Shown in pieces: positions 27,244 through 36,512 of a stretch of DNA of 64,000 bases. This stretch comes from an uncultured Gammaproteobacteria bacterium (lineage in GTDB: Bacteria > Pseudomonadota > Gammaproteobacteria > Arenicellales > CAJQKF01), in NCBI GenBank assembly GCA_905478855.1, contig CAJQKF010000080.1, positions 1-64,000 of the forward strand, written 5' to 3'. Under the pieces are notes generated by a model. That model worked only from the letters and a program-made list of their open reading frames with translations. It did not search any database and had not been told where the DNA came from. The translations under genes and the position numbers were made by a program. The first letter of the stretch is position 1; the number at the start of each line of letters is the position of its first letter.

Positions 27244-27718
27244 CACTGTCAGCCCCTAAAGAAAATAAATAACGAATTACAAATCTACACAGCCAACAAC
27301 AATTATAACTCTTGGGCATAGTGACGACTATACAACCTAAATGACTGTTAAAAGCGGACTAATTCTCGATTGTCGACATTCATCTGGCAGATCCTGAGCT
27401 TGTGTGGCTCGATAACCCCTAAAACCACAGTTACGCCTTATTCCTCTGCTGATCGTCAATTTGTAGAGACCTACTATCAGGGCTATCTCTGTTTAATCAT
27501 GTTTTTCTTTCAACAACACAGAAGTTTGGTATCTTTCTTCTTGGGTAAGCTGTGTGTAATGGTTCATCGTACGCCTCTTCCTTGGTGATTAGAGAAAACT
27601 TCGAGTCATGTCGCAGCTTATCCTTTTACCAACTTGGTAGAGTTGCACTTACTTATTGAATCCACGTGTTATGTTTACGGTACAATACCTAACTTCGTAA
27701 AACTCGACATCAATCTCA
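27244..27718. promoter_or_regulatory. 475-bp gene-free region with a promoter for the cyclase gene
   Basis: No supported gene lies here; a 72-codon frame at 27370-27588 has no family features and poor composition. Near the right end, TTGAAT at 27656-27661 and TACAAT at 27681-27686 (19-bp spacing) form a plausible sigma70 promoter about 32 bp before the cyclase ATG. No terminator is evident after the GST gene. Confidence 0.4.
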
Positions 27719-29491
27719 ATGCAACGTCGTCTTGCCGCAATTTTAGCCGCTGACATGGTAGGTTATTCACGCTTAATGGGCGTAGATGAGGAAGGCACTC
27801 ATCGAAGACAATCTCTGTTACTGAATGAAACACTGCTACCAATATTTCAAACCCATCAAGGACGTATCGTAAAAACCACCGGCGATGGGGTACTGGCTGA
27901 GTTTTCTGCGGTTACAGATGCGGTTGTCTGTGCATTGGATATTCAGAATGCAGTAACCAACATGGAACAATCTTGACATATAGAACAGCGCATCGAGTAT
28001 CGAATAGGAATTAATCTTGGCGATATCATTATTGATAATGATGATATTTTTGGTGATGGAGTAAATATCGCATCCCGTCTCGAAGGACTCGCCAAACCGG
28101 GCGGGATTTGTATTTCTGACTCGGTAAACTCCAGTATTCGTAGTAAACTAGATATTGAGTTTGAAAATTATGGCGAACAGTACTTAAAGAATATTTCTGA
28201 ACCTATTCGAGTTTGGCACTATCGAAAAGGTTCCGGTGCCAAACAAGCACAAGATTTTAGCTCAACGACAAGACATCCCAAACTTCCACAAAAACCATCC
28301 GTAGCGGTATTGCCGTTCACTAATATGTCTGGAGATACTGAGCAAGAACATTTTGCCGATGGCATGGCAGAGGACATCATTACCGAACTTTCCAGGATGC
28401 CCTGGTTTTACGTAATCGCACGTAATTCGACCTTTACCTATAAGGGCAAGGCCGTCGACGTAAAAACCGTAGGTCGTGAACTGGGTGTAGCGTATGTGCT
28501 TGAAGGCAGTGTGCGACGCGCCGGAAATCGATTGCGCATCACGGCTCAGCTAATAGATGCACTAACTAACAATCATGTTTGGGCGGATCGCTACGACCGC
28601 GAAGTTACTGATTTATTTGATATACAAGATGAAATTACTACCGCTATTACCGGGGCCGTAGCGCCGGAGTTTATCTCCGCCGAAATTCAGAAAGCCAATC
28701 ATAAATCCCCTGACCAATTAGGTGCCTGGGAGACGGTGATGAAAGGTCGGGCGTTACTTTGGAAAATGAATCGCCAGGATAATGAGCAAGCAAAAACATT
28801 ATTTGAACGTGCAATACATATTTCCCCAGGAAAACAATTTGGACTAACTGATTTAAGCCTTGTTTACTGCCAACAACATTTCTATAACTGGGGCGAAACA
28901 GACGAAGATCCGTTTAGTTTGATGGTAACCACAGCACGTTGCGCCGTGGATGCAAACAACGGTGACCCACTAGCATGGACCATATACGCCTGGGCAGTTC
29001 TCTTTTCGAGAGACTGGGATGAAGCATTAATTGCTATAAATCGAGCAATAAAACAAAGTCCGAATTTTGCTCCGGCAATCGGTGTAAAAGCCGCGATTCT
29101 CGCATGCAATGACGAACCGGATCACGCAATTACAGTTGTGCAAGATGCTATTCGACGAAGCCCTTATGATAGCTTTATGCCTTATTGGCTATTGGCAACG
29201 TTCTGGGCATATCACTCCCTTCAAGATTACGAATCGGGATTGAAGTTTTGTAGTGAGGGGCATCGAATTTCACCTAAAAATCCAACTTTCCTACGTCAAT
29301 TAGTTGTATGCCATTACATGCTCGGCAATCAGAGAAGTTGCGATGAAGCAATACGTCAGTATCTATCGGTGGAACCTACAGCAACAGCCTGCGATTCTTA
29401 CCGGATACCCTCAAGAAACAAAGAACAGCTTGAACGTTATGTTCGAATTCTGGAAGACGCCGGCATGCCCTCAGGACGACCCATCAGTTAG
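27719..29491 (+). pseudogene. Class III adenylate/guanylate cyclase with TPR-like C-terminus, interrupted by in-frame TGA
   Basis: Reading through TGA at 27974-27976 (codon 86) gives a 590-residue protein of the common soluble cyclase/TPR type. Catalytic-domain motifs lie on both sides: AAILAADMVGYSRLM (metal Asp12) and KTTGDGVLAEF (Asp56) before the stop; RIGINLGDIII, DGVNIASRLEGLAKPGGICIS after it. Then come SVAVLPFTNMSGD, YVLEGSVRRAGNRLRITAQL and helical repeats. The stop falls in the variable loop between conserved strands, with no frameshift. As read, the cyclase domain is split and inactive unless the stop is suppressed. Sequence error or polymorphism is possible. Confidence 0.85.
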
Positions 29492-29512
29492 TTAAGAATA
29501 ATCTCTTTTCCA

Positions 29513-31018
29513 TTACCCGAGTTTATATTCGCCGCTAATTAAATCGGCTGCCGCCTCTCCAATCATCATTACCGTATTACAAATATTCACACTCACCATG
29601 TCCGGAAAGACCGATGCATCAGCAATACGTAATCCATCGATCCCCTTAACCTTCAGGTCTGGCGTGACAACACTATCCGCATCCTTAGCACGGCCCATCT
29701 TACATGTACCTGCAGGATGATAAACCGTCTCGCAGGTCTCGCGAATATAAGACTCCAAATTCCGGTCAGACATTACTTCTAAACCGGGTGTGATTTCGCG
29801 CTTAAAATAGGGTTTCAACGAGTCTGAATTACCAATTTCTCGGGCAATACGTAACGCTCCCAACATAGTTCGCATATCGTAGTCTTCAGGATCAGAAAAA
29901 TAATTTAAGTTAATTTCCGGGGCAACTCCTATCTGTGGACTTTTCAATTTTACACTTCCTCGACTTCGCGGCCGAGCGACATTTGGTGCGATTTTTACGC
30001 CATGGGCAACATGCTTGAAACTATTTCCGGATACATATTTTTCACGCAAGCGTAAAACAAAATGAAACAATATATCGGGATCCCCACACTGTTGACCTAA
30101 GCGCATTAACAACGTTGATTCACAAGGAGTCAAATTCCAGGCAGGTGACTCTTGGTAGAGTTCAAAAGTTATATTGGCGGCAGCGTGGTCCATTAGGTTG
30201 GCTCCAACACCAGTTAAATCATGAACCACATCAATATCCATGTCGCGTAAATGCTGTGCCGGCCCTATACCTGACAACATGAGAATTTGTGGTGTATTAA
30301 CACTTCCTGCAGATAGAATAGTTTCACCCCTAACCCTAATGCGACCAAGATCCGTGTTAGCCGCGGACACCTTGTTATTGTCCACAACTAGGCTTTGTAC
30401 ATGACAGTTTGTAATCACCTGCAAGTTTTCAGGCAATTGATTTAATGGATGTAAATAACAGACAGAACTAGATTGTCGCAATCGACCCTCAACATTAAGC
30501 GGAAACCATCCCGTCCCGCTGCCCGGGTTTTGGCGAAAGTCTTTTTCCGCAATTCCCATTCGTTTTGCAGCATCGATAAATGCCTGACTTAGATCAGTAC
30601 CTACGGGCGACGATTCAACACGAATTTGCTTATCTAAGCGTTGTAAACAACGTTCCATCCATCGTGCGGACCAATTATCAGCCCCGGCCGTTCTCCATCG
30701 TTCAAGATCCCCGGCAAGTGGCGCAAGGAATGCACAATCGTTATGATTCGCGCAACCACCTAACATTTTCGCACGAGCATAATCAATTGAAAAACCACCA
30801 CCGTATTCTACGGTTTTAGCGACGTAACCCCAGTCGTAATGCTCATCCTGTTGATCAAGACAATCTAAGTACAGCGCTGCCTCATCAGCCTCGTCGTTTC
30901 GACCTGCCTCCAGCAAAATGACTTTTCCTTGAGTTCGCTCGGCAAGTCTTTTAGCAACAATACATCCGGCAGCACCACCACCGATTATCAAATAATCACA
31001 GCTGATTATATCGTTCAA
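29513..31018 (-). CDS. GMC-family FAD-dependent oxidoreductase (choline dehydrogenase-like)
   Basis: A 501-residue flavoprotein. The N-terminus YLIIGGGAAGCIVAKRLAE is the FAD-binding GxGxxG strand; KMLGGCANHNDC is the first GMC signature region; ETILSAGSVNTPQILMLSGI the second; TCETVYHPAGTCKMG holds the catalytic His, and RIADASVFPDMVSVNICNTVMMIGE closes the FAD site. It is cytoplasmic and of choline/alcohol dehydrogenase type, but about 50 residues shorter than typical BetA. The start is TTG at 31018, overlapping the CDF gene stop (TTGA). Choline as substrate fits the sulfatases nearby but is not shown. Confidence 0.85.
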   Translation of the reverse strand: MNDIISCDYLIIGGGAAGCIVAKRLAERTQGKVILLEAGRNDEADEAALYLDCLDQQDEHYDWGYVAKTVEYGGGFSIDYARAKMLGGCANHNDCAFLAPLAGDLERWRTAGADNWSARWMERCLQRLDKQIRVESSPVGTDLSQAFIDAAKRMGIAEKDFRQNPGSGTGWFPLNVEGRLRQSSSVCYLHPLNQLPENLQVITNCHVQSLVVDNNKVSAANTDLGRIRVRGETILSAGSVNTPQILMLSGIGPAQHLRDMDIDVVHDLTGVGANLMDHAAANITFELYQESPAWNLTPCESTLLMRLGQQCGDPDILFHFVLRLREKYVSGNSFKHVAHGVKIAPNVARPRSRGSVKLKSPQIGVAPEINLNYFSDPEDYDMRTMLGALRIAREIGNSDSLKPYFKREITPGLEVMSDRNLESYIRETCETVYHPAGTCKMGRAKDADSVVTPDLKVKGIDGLRIADASVFPDMVSVNICNTVMMIGEAAADLISGEYKLG

Positions 31019-32160
31019 CCATTCAACTCCATAAGTATTGTAGCCCGATGAATTGTTTCGATCTGCTCTATTGAGTTCACCATTTTCGACCGTTGCTCTG
31101 CAGTCAATAACGACATGGAATCCTCAGCAAAAACCAACTCCAATTCAATCTCCCCAGCATGATAATGGATGACCATTCGAATGGGTCTGCAGCTACCAAC
31201 GATTGGCTCTAGGGCCATATACACGTGTGATTCAAGTTCGATACGTAAAGGTAAGTGCGCAGACGGTTTCTCTGCTTCATCATCTTCGCTATCCACATGA
31301 ATTACCGCATCACTGACGTGGGGTAATTGTTTACGTAACGACTTATAAACTTCATCACCAATTCGATGACCCTCAGATACGCTAATTTTAGGCGCAACAT
31401 GAATATGCATATCAGCCAAAACACTGGATCCCATTCTTCGTGTGCGTAAATCATGTACATCAGTGACACCATCCACCTGTTTTGCAACAGACATCATTTG
31501 AATCAACTGATTTTCATTTAGTCCGGTATCAACTAACTCCTGTATTCCCTCATGGCCAATCTCCCACGCAATTTTAACAATTAATGCGGCGACCAGTAGC
31601 GCTCCAACGGTGTCAGCCCAGGGAATACCGGCAATAGAACCTCCTACCGCCAATAAAACCACGAACGAAGAGAATGCATCACTTCGTGAATGCCATGCAT
31701 TCGCCAGTAATAGCTTCGACTGAATCTGCTTAGCCGCTCGTGCGGTATAACGATAGATTCCCTCCTTAGCGAACATCGAGACTGCAGCAACAAATATTGC
31801 CAAAAAACCAGGCGTGGACTGTGATTGAAGATCAAACAATCGCATTACCGAATCATAGGCAATACCTATTGCAACAAGAATCATGAGTGTTGCTAGCACT
31901 ACAGCAGCAAACGTTTGTATACGATCATGACCATAAGGGTGATTATCATCTGCCACGCTCAGCTTATTCCGAGACACCAAGATCACAAGAGCGTCAGTAC
32001 CAAGATCCGAAAGAGAATGAATACCGTCGGCTACCAATGCGTGAGAATTCGCCATGATGCCGGTGATAATCTTCGCAATACCTAAAACACCATCGATTAC
32101 TGCACCAATTAACGTAACTTTACGAATAATTCGGTTTTCTTCAATTTTCTGTGCGCTCAT
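31015..32160 (-). CDS. Cation diffusion facilitator (CDF) transporter
   Basis: A 381-residue inner-membrane metal/proton antiporter with six predicted helices. The metal-site motifs are ADGIHSLSDLGTD (helix 2) and AWHSRSDAFSSF (helix 5), the HxxxD form typical of Fe/Mn/Zn-type CDF such as FieF or MamM. NHPYGHDRIQTFAAV follows helix 2. The cytoplasmic domain includes VDGVTDVHDLRTRRMGSSVLADMHI with His residues; an extra C-terminal extension of about 90 residues is longer than in FieF. It overlaps both neighbours by 4 bp in a three-gene operon with a GT-B protein and a GMC oxidoreductase, an unusual combination. Confidence 0.9.
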   Translation of the reverse strand: MSAQKIEENRIIRKVTLIGAVIDGVLGIAKIITGIMANSHALVADGIHSLSDLGTDALVILVSRNKLSVADDNHPYGHDRIQTFAAVVLATLMILVAIGIAYDSVMRLFDLQSQSTPGFLAIFVAAVSMFAKEGIYRYTARAAKQIQSKLLLANAWHSRSDAFSSFVVLLAVGGSIAGIPWADTVGALLVAALIVKIAWEIGHEGIQELVDTGLNENQLIQMMSVAKQVDGVTDVHDLRTRRMGSSVLADMHIHVAPKISVSEGHRIGDEVYKSLRKQLPHVSDAVIHVDSEDDEAEKPSAHLPLRIELESHVYMALEPIVGSCRPIRMVIHYHAGEIELELVFAEDSMSLLTAEQRSKMVNSIEQIETIHRATILMELNG

Positions 32161-33617
32161 GACGCAACAGGTCCCGGTAAAGTCTCACCAGACGATAAAC
32201 CAAGCATGGCAATAACCTGACGATTGGATGAATCACCATCAAATGGTTCCAGCTCAATTTTCCGTAATCTTTCTCGTCCTTCAATGTACTGATCTTGACC
32301 ACTCAATTGCTCATTAATCATAGTATCTAAAGACTCAAAACTTTCAGCTAATGCAACACCACCACTTTCGACAATAGGCCTGTAATGGTCCAAATCATAC
32401 CAGCGCTTTACACTTTCATTATAAGCTCTGGTCAAATACCCATCGAAGCCGATATTAATAATAGGCTTATCAAACGCCGCAGCATCAATTGTTATAGAGC
32501 CTTGAGTCGCAACAACAATATCAGCATGCAAAATAGAATTAATCATCATTTCTAAGGCGCCCATTTGGGCAGGCATTAATGTCACACAAGAAAACTCTGC
32601 GGCCGTTTGATATCGCGCCGCCCATCGCGGGTCTTGTGGATGTGGACGAATCAATAACTGAACTGAGTTTCCGTATTTTCCAACTAAAATCTGATCAGCA
32701 ATATATTCAACAACACCGGGTTCATGAGCTCCTAACCGTTCAGAATTTCCGGCAAACAGAATGACTTTATGATCAACCGGCACTCCGATACTTTTTAAAA
32801 AATGTTTACGTTCTTGGCGTAAGGAACGGTCGAAATAACTATCCATCTGTGGCCAACCGACCACATCAATAATGTCTTCTTCATAACCATGATAACGAAC
32901 TAATTCTTGTTTCATTATTTGGTTATTAACGATTAGTTTTTTACACCCTGGACAGATCGGACCCTTGGTGGTAGGTCGATCCCAACTGCCAATTACACCC
33001 ACATAGGATATTTTTCGTTTCCTAGCGCACACAGAATAATCACGATAAATCTCGTTTTGAGTATGCCAGAAAACTAACTTCTCAATCTTGATTTCTTCAA
33101 AAAAGTCTTCAATTCTCGGATCCGAAACTTGATGGGTTGAGTAGAAAAATGAATAGCATAAACGATACAGCCTATGGCTATTAGCAAACGGGAAACCAAA
33201 TCTACGACTTACATAATTTCCAGCCAAAATTTCCCGCTGCCGTCGCTTCGCATTCATTTGTCGTTTAAATTTATGCGCATAGAAACCCTGAATATGGTTA
33301 AAGCGATAGGCTATATTTGCGAAACCTAAGCCGCACCACCGGCTCAGTCGAACTGAAATGGCTCGGCTAATTTGCTTAACGAAACTAGATGACTGAGCAC
33401 CTGAAGAGGGCTTATAAATACTACGCCATTCAACATATTCAGGTAAAACTGACTTATCAGCCGGGTTGGAACTCAAAACAAAAATATGAGAATAAACCCC
33501 AGAATCAACCGAGTGTTTTACCAATTCCAACACAGAACTATTGGTAATGGCACGAAACGACATTGAATTTGGAGATAGCAATACAACAGCTCCGCGATTT
33601 GTAGTGTTTGACATCAA
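32157..33617 (-). CDS. GT-B-fold, CDP-glycerol glycerophosphotransferase-like protein
   Basis: A 486-residue soluble protein. The second half has GT-B features: HKVILFAGNSERLGAHEPG, LLIRPHPQDPRW and HADIVVATQGSITIDAAAFDKPIINIGFDG, the donor-binding pattern shared by CDP-glycerol glycerophosphotransferases, surface-carbohydrate proteins and epimerase-like folds. A CPGCKKL pair near the middle might bind metal. No membrane segment. It is the first gene of an operon with CDF and GMC genes, joined by an ATGA overlap. A role in envelope glycan assembly is inferred from the fold; the exact reaction is unknown. Confidence 0.7.
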   Translation of the reverse strand: MMSNTTNRGAVVLLSPNSMSFRAITNSSVLELVKHSVDSGVYSHIFVLSSNPADKSVLPEYVEWRSIYKPSSGAQSSSFVKQISRAISVRLSRWCGLGFANIAYRFNHIQGFYAHKFKRQMNAKRRQREILAGNYVSRRFGFPFANSHRLYRLCYSFFYSTHQVSDPRIEDFFEEIKIEKLVFWHTQNEIYRDYSVCARKRKISYVGVIGSWDRPTTKGPICPGCKKLIVNNQIMKQELVRYHGYEEDIIDVVGWPQMDSYFDRSLRQERKHFLKSIGVPVDHKVILFAGNSERLGAHEPGVVEYIADQILVGKYGNSVQLLIRPHPQDPRWAARYQTAAEFSCVTLMPAQMGALEMMINSILHADIVVATQGSITIDAAAFDKPIINIGFDGYLTRAYNESVKRWYDLDHYRPIVESGGVALAESFESLDTMINEQLSGQDQYIEGRERLRKIELEPFDGDSSNRQVIAMLGLSSGETLPGPVAS

Positions 33618-33755
33618 AATTAATACCGTAAATATTATTTCGCTATTGTAATGGACTTAACCGTACTTAGGTTCTCGCTTGACCAAAATCCAACACTATA
33701 TTTCTCTTATTATCAGTTCAGAAGGCTTATTGTCCGGTTAACTATCAATTTAAAT

Positions 33756-33784
33756 TTGACGAATACCGTTACCAAGATTAGACT
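33756..33784 (+). promoter_or_regulatory. Sigma70 promoter of the riboswitch-BHMT transcript
   Basis: TTGACG at 33756-33761 (five of six consensus bases) and TAGACT at 33779-33784 (four of six), spaced exactly 17 bp. Transcription would begin near 33791, just before the riboswitch aptamer at 33800, which supports the assignment. Confidence 0.6.
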
Positions 33785-33799
33785 GATATTTAGCAGCAG

Positions 33800-33922
33800 C
33801 TCATCGAGACCGGCGGAGGGAAGGGCCCAGTGATGCCGGGGCAACCTGCGAAGTTAACCACTTCGAAAAGGTGCCAACTCCCTCGATAGATCGTATTTTA
33901 CAATGCGCTATCGAGAGATGGG
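33800..33922 (+). ncRNA. SAM-I (S-box) riboswitch
   Basis: All four helices of the SAM-I aptamer can be drawn. P1: CTCATC 33800-33805 with GATGGG 33917-33922. P2 contains GGAGGGA 33815-33821, GGGCCC 33823-33828, TGATGCC 33831-33837 and the hallmark GGCAACC 33840-33846. P3: CGAAGT 33849-33854 with ACTTCG 33860-33865. The conserved GGTGCCAACTCC lies at 33870-33881. P4: CTCGATAG 33882-33889 with CTATCGAG 33908-33915, a perfect 8-bp stem, followed by AGATGGG closing P1. It binds S-adenosylmethionine in this family, and should repress the downstream homocysteine methyltransferase when SAM is plentiful. Confidence 0.88.
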
Positions 33923-33994
33923 GATTTACGCAACATCAACTAAAAACTGATGAAGGGCGTAGTAGCAACTTTGTGATCTAAACTCATAAAGTTC

Positions 33995-34029
33995 CCGATG
34001 ATTTGCTATTTATATAGATTATCATTCGG
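33995..34029 (+). promoter_or_regulatory. Possible ribosome-site-sequestering hairpin downstream of the riboswitch
   Basis: CCGATGAT at 33995-34002 can pair with ATCATTCGG at 34021-34029 (one bulged T), masking part of the GGAG ribosome-binding site at 34028-34031 before ATG 34043. A second hairpin, AACTTT 33967-33972 with AAAGTT 33988-33993, lies just upstream. Neither is followed by a T-run, so control at translation looks more likely than termination. I did not find a clear competing helix with the aptamer, so the mechanism is inference. Confidence 0.35.
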
Positions 34030-34042
34030 AGACCACACCAAC

Positions 34043-35083
34043 ATGTCCAAACTCGAACAACTACTGTCCGCCAAGGGATACTTACTAGCTGACGGCGCAA
34101 CCGGTACAAACCTGTTCGAAATGGGTCTGCAAACCGGTGACTCACCCGAACCCTGGAACACAGATCATCCAGACCGCATAACCCAGTTGCATCAGGGTTT
34201 TATCGATGCTGGTTCAGATATCATTCTGACCAATAGCTTTGGCGGTAATTTTTATCGACTTAAGCTTCACAACTGTGAATCCAAAGTTCAGGAATACAAC
34301 GTTAATGCAGGGAAAATTGCTCGTGCTGCAGCAGATGCAGCAGATCGACCCGTTCTGGTTGCCGGCTCAATGGGCCCCACTGGAGAACTATTTCAACCCA
34401 TGGGCGACCTTACCATGGCAGCAGCAACAGCTGCGTTCACCGAACAGGCACAGGCGTTAGCAAGCGGTGGAGTGGATATGTTATGGGTGGAAACTATGTC
34501 GTCCAAAGAAGAGGTGATTGCGGCGCTTGCAGGGGCCAGCACAACCAACCTGCCTATTGTATGCACATTAAGCTTTGATACTAACGGCAGCACAATGATG
34601 GGGTTATCCCCTTCAGAGTTTGCCGAAATGTCTCGAAGCATAACCGTTCGACCTCATGCCTATGGTGCGAATTGCGGACTTGGACCAGCGGAAACCATTT
34701 GCGGCATTCTTAATCTGTCTAACGCAGCCAAACCCGGTGATGTTCTTGTGGCTAAAGGAAATTGCGGAATTCCGGAATACATCGACGGAGTAATTAGCTA
34801 TGCGGGAGAACCAGAATTAATGGGCCGTTATGCCTGTTTAGCCTATGATTCAGGCGCACGAATTATCGGCGGATGCTGTGGCACAACGTATGAACATGTC
34901 AGGGTTATGCGGCAGGCGTTGGATAAGCATACCTCCATCGGTAGACCAGATACCCAATCAGTAACGTTAGAACTGGGGGAAATTAGCACTGGTGGACGCG
35001 CCTTCCTGGAAGGCAAAATGAACGCAGATACCATTGCTGTTGGTAGAAAAACCGGTAACCGACGGAGACGTCGAACCAGCTAA
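34043..35083 (+). CDS. Betaine-homocysteine S-methyltransferase
   Basis: A 346-residue zinc-dependent homocysteine methyltransferase (Pfam S-methyl_trans). ADGATGTNLFEMGL opens the barrel, LTNSFGGNFYRL and VAGSMGPTGELFQPMG are BHMT-like, and the three zinc cysteines are Cys211 (GANCGLG) and Cys278-Cys279 (IIGGCCGTTYEH). It transfers a methyl group, probably from glycine betaine, to homocysteine to give methionine. I chose ATG 34043 with GGAG at 34028-34031; an upstream ATG at 33998 adds 15 unconserved residues. A SAM-I riboswitch precedes it, which fits methionine production. The tail ends in an unusual Arg-rich stretch (GNRRRRRTS). Confidence 0.88.
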   Translation: MSKLEQLLSAKGYLLADGATGTNLFEMGLQTGDSPEPWNTDHPDRITQLHQGFIDAGSDIILTNSFGGNFYRLKLHNCESKVQEYNVNAGKIARAAADAADRPVLVAGSMGPTGELFQPMGDLTMAAATAAFTEQAQALASGGVDMLWVETMSSKEEVIAALAGASTTNLPIVCTLSFDTNGSTMMGLSPSEFAEMSRSITVRPHAYGANCGLGPAETICGILNLSNAAKPGDVLVAKGNCGIPEYIDGVISYAGEPELMGRYACLAYDSGARIIGGCCGTTYEHVRVMRQALDKHTSIGRPDTQSVTLELGEISTGGRAFLEGKMNADTIAVGRKTGNRRRRRTS

Positions 35084-35123
35084 CACCAGTATTCAACAAC
35101 AAACTCTGATTGAAGATACAAAT

Positions 35124-35903
35124 ATGACACGAGCTCCGATTAGTTTCGACTTTAATAATTCAAGAGTACTTATTACCGGCGCCACATCCGGTATTGGCAA
35201 AGCCGTAGCCCTTGCTTTTGCAAAAGCAGGGGCACAAACAGTTACAACTGGTCGGAGCAGCCAACGTGGGGAACAGTTGTGTAGTGAAATTTCGGAAATT
35301 GGTCAACGAACACGGTTTCTGGAAGGGGATTTGACCAATGCCGAATTCTGCGAAAATCTGGTTGCTAGAGCAGAAAAACACCTTGGGGGTATTGATATTA
35401 TAGTCAACTGCGCTGGTATCATTTTTCATGCCAACGCCGAGCAAACAACCGACGAACAATGGCTAAGCACTATGGCTATTAACGTTAACGCTATTTTTTA
35501 CGTATGCCGCGCAGCGCTAAAGAGAATGAAAAAACAGGGAGGTGTGATTCTTAATATCGCATCAGATGCAGGCTTGTCCGCTAGTTCCGGACTATGCGCT
35601 TACAATACGAGTAAAGGTGCCGTCATACAAATGTCACGCTCCATGGCCAGAGATTACGGAAAACACAATATTCGTGTAATTCCTATTTGCCCGGGTGATG
35701 TAGATACACCAATGCTACGGGACGAATTTGTGCAGAGAAATATTTCTTCCCAAGCCGGGCTTGCAGATTCCGCTCAAGGTGTACCTCTCAATCGCGTTTG
35801 TACGGCCGAAGAAATCGCCTCTTTAGTGCTTTACGCGGCGAGCGATGAGGCCGGATTCATGAGTGGCTTTCCGTTAGTTATCGACGCAGCAAATCGGGCT
35901 TAA
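35124..35903 (+). CDS. Short-chain dehydrogenase/reductase (SDR)
   Basis: A 259-residue classical SDR: TGATSGIG at residues 18-25, NCAG at 95-98 (Cys for the usual Asn), catalytic Ser147, Tyr160 and Lys164 (YNTSK). TTGRSS after strand 2 carries Arg44, favouring NADP(H). I chose ATG 35124, which begins 40 bp after the methyltransferase stop; a longer frame from 35034 would overlap that gene. It should share the riboswitch-controlled transcript. Substrate unknown. Its 3' end overlaps the convergent Nudix gene by 26 bp. Confidence 0.85.
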   Translation: MTRAPISFDFNNSRVLITGATSGIGKAVALAFAKAGAQTVTTGRSSQRGEQLCSEISEIGQRTRFLEGDLTNAEFCENLVARAEKHLGGIDIIVNCAGIIFHANAEQTTDEQWLSTMAINVNAIFYVCRAALKRMKKQGGVILNIASDAGLSASSGLCAYNTSKGAVIQMSRSMARDYGKHNIRVIPICPGDVDTPMLRDEFVQRNISSQAGLADSAQGVPLNRVCTAEEIASLVLYAASDEAGFMSGFPLVIDAANRA

Positions 35904-36363
35904 ATAAAAAGTTCCTGAATACTTGTTTATAGACCGGCACATTGAATACCGGAGTCCGGTCTAACAACCAGCGGGACGATACCCAAGAAAAGCTGCTGAA
36001 TTCCTTCTCTAATAAGCTATTGGCATCTGGTAATGGACCATTATAGAGCAATAAAAACCACTTCTGTCGCTGCCCAACATACATACGACCATCCTTTATC
36101 TGTGGTTTCGGAAATAGATAACAAATCCATTCATCGTACTCACGAACAATTGAAACATCGGATAGTGTAAGCCCTGTTTCTTCCAACAACTCACGCTCCA
36201 AAGCTTCTTCTGGCGTTTCACCAATCGCAATACCACCTTGTGGCATGAGCCACTCGCCTGGATAGTAAAATGCCTCGCCGGCCAAAATTTTGCGTTCCGT
36301 ATTAATGATCACAATTCCGACATTGTTCCGATAATCGTCATCGCCACTAGTTAAATTCGACAT
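35878..36363 (-). CDS. Nudix hydrolase, RppH-like (RNA pyrophosphohydrolase type)
   Basis: A 161-residue Nudix enzyme. DYRNNVGIVIINTERKILAG and GEWLMPQGGIAIGETPEEA are typical of RppH/diadenosine-polyphosphate hydrolases, and the Nudix box GGIAIGETPEEALERELLEE(TGL) is complete. WFLLLYNGPLPDAN and FSSFSWVS follow as in the family. RppH removes pyrophosphate from mRNA 5' ends, or it may hydrolyse dinucleoside polyphosphates. It is monocistronic, convergent with the SDR gene by a 26-bp overlap and divergent from the Lin0512 pair by 149 bp. Confidence 0.83.
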   Translation of the reverse strand: MSNLTSGDDDYRNNVGIVIINTERKILAGEAFYYPGEWLMPQGGIAIGETPEEALERELLEETGLTLSDVSIVREYDEWICYLFPKPQIKDGRMYVGQRQKWFLLLYNGPLPDANSLLEKEFSSFSWVSSRWLLDRTPVFNVPVYKQVFRNFLFKPDLLRR

Positions 36364-36512
36364 TACGCATGCGCTAGTTTAAAAGATAGTTTGAACTGTA
36401 CGCACAAATCAAATCCAAAACCAGTGCACAATAAAGTACTATCGCTACTCGAGCTTAAAACACTATTTTGAGTTCTTCGGATTTAACGTTAAAAATACTT
36501 AGAGTCACAGAC

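Noticed and set aside
27370-27588. 72-codon plus-strand frame upstream of the cyclase
   Set aside because: No family features, no convincing ribosome-binding site, implausible composition.
27974-27976. Selenocysteine at the in-frame TGA
   Set aside because: The position is in a variable loop of the cyclase family where no Cys/Sec is expected, and I saw no SECIS-like hairpin or Sec machinery in the window.
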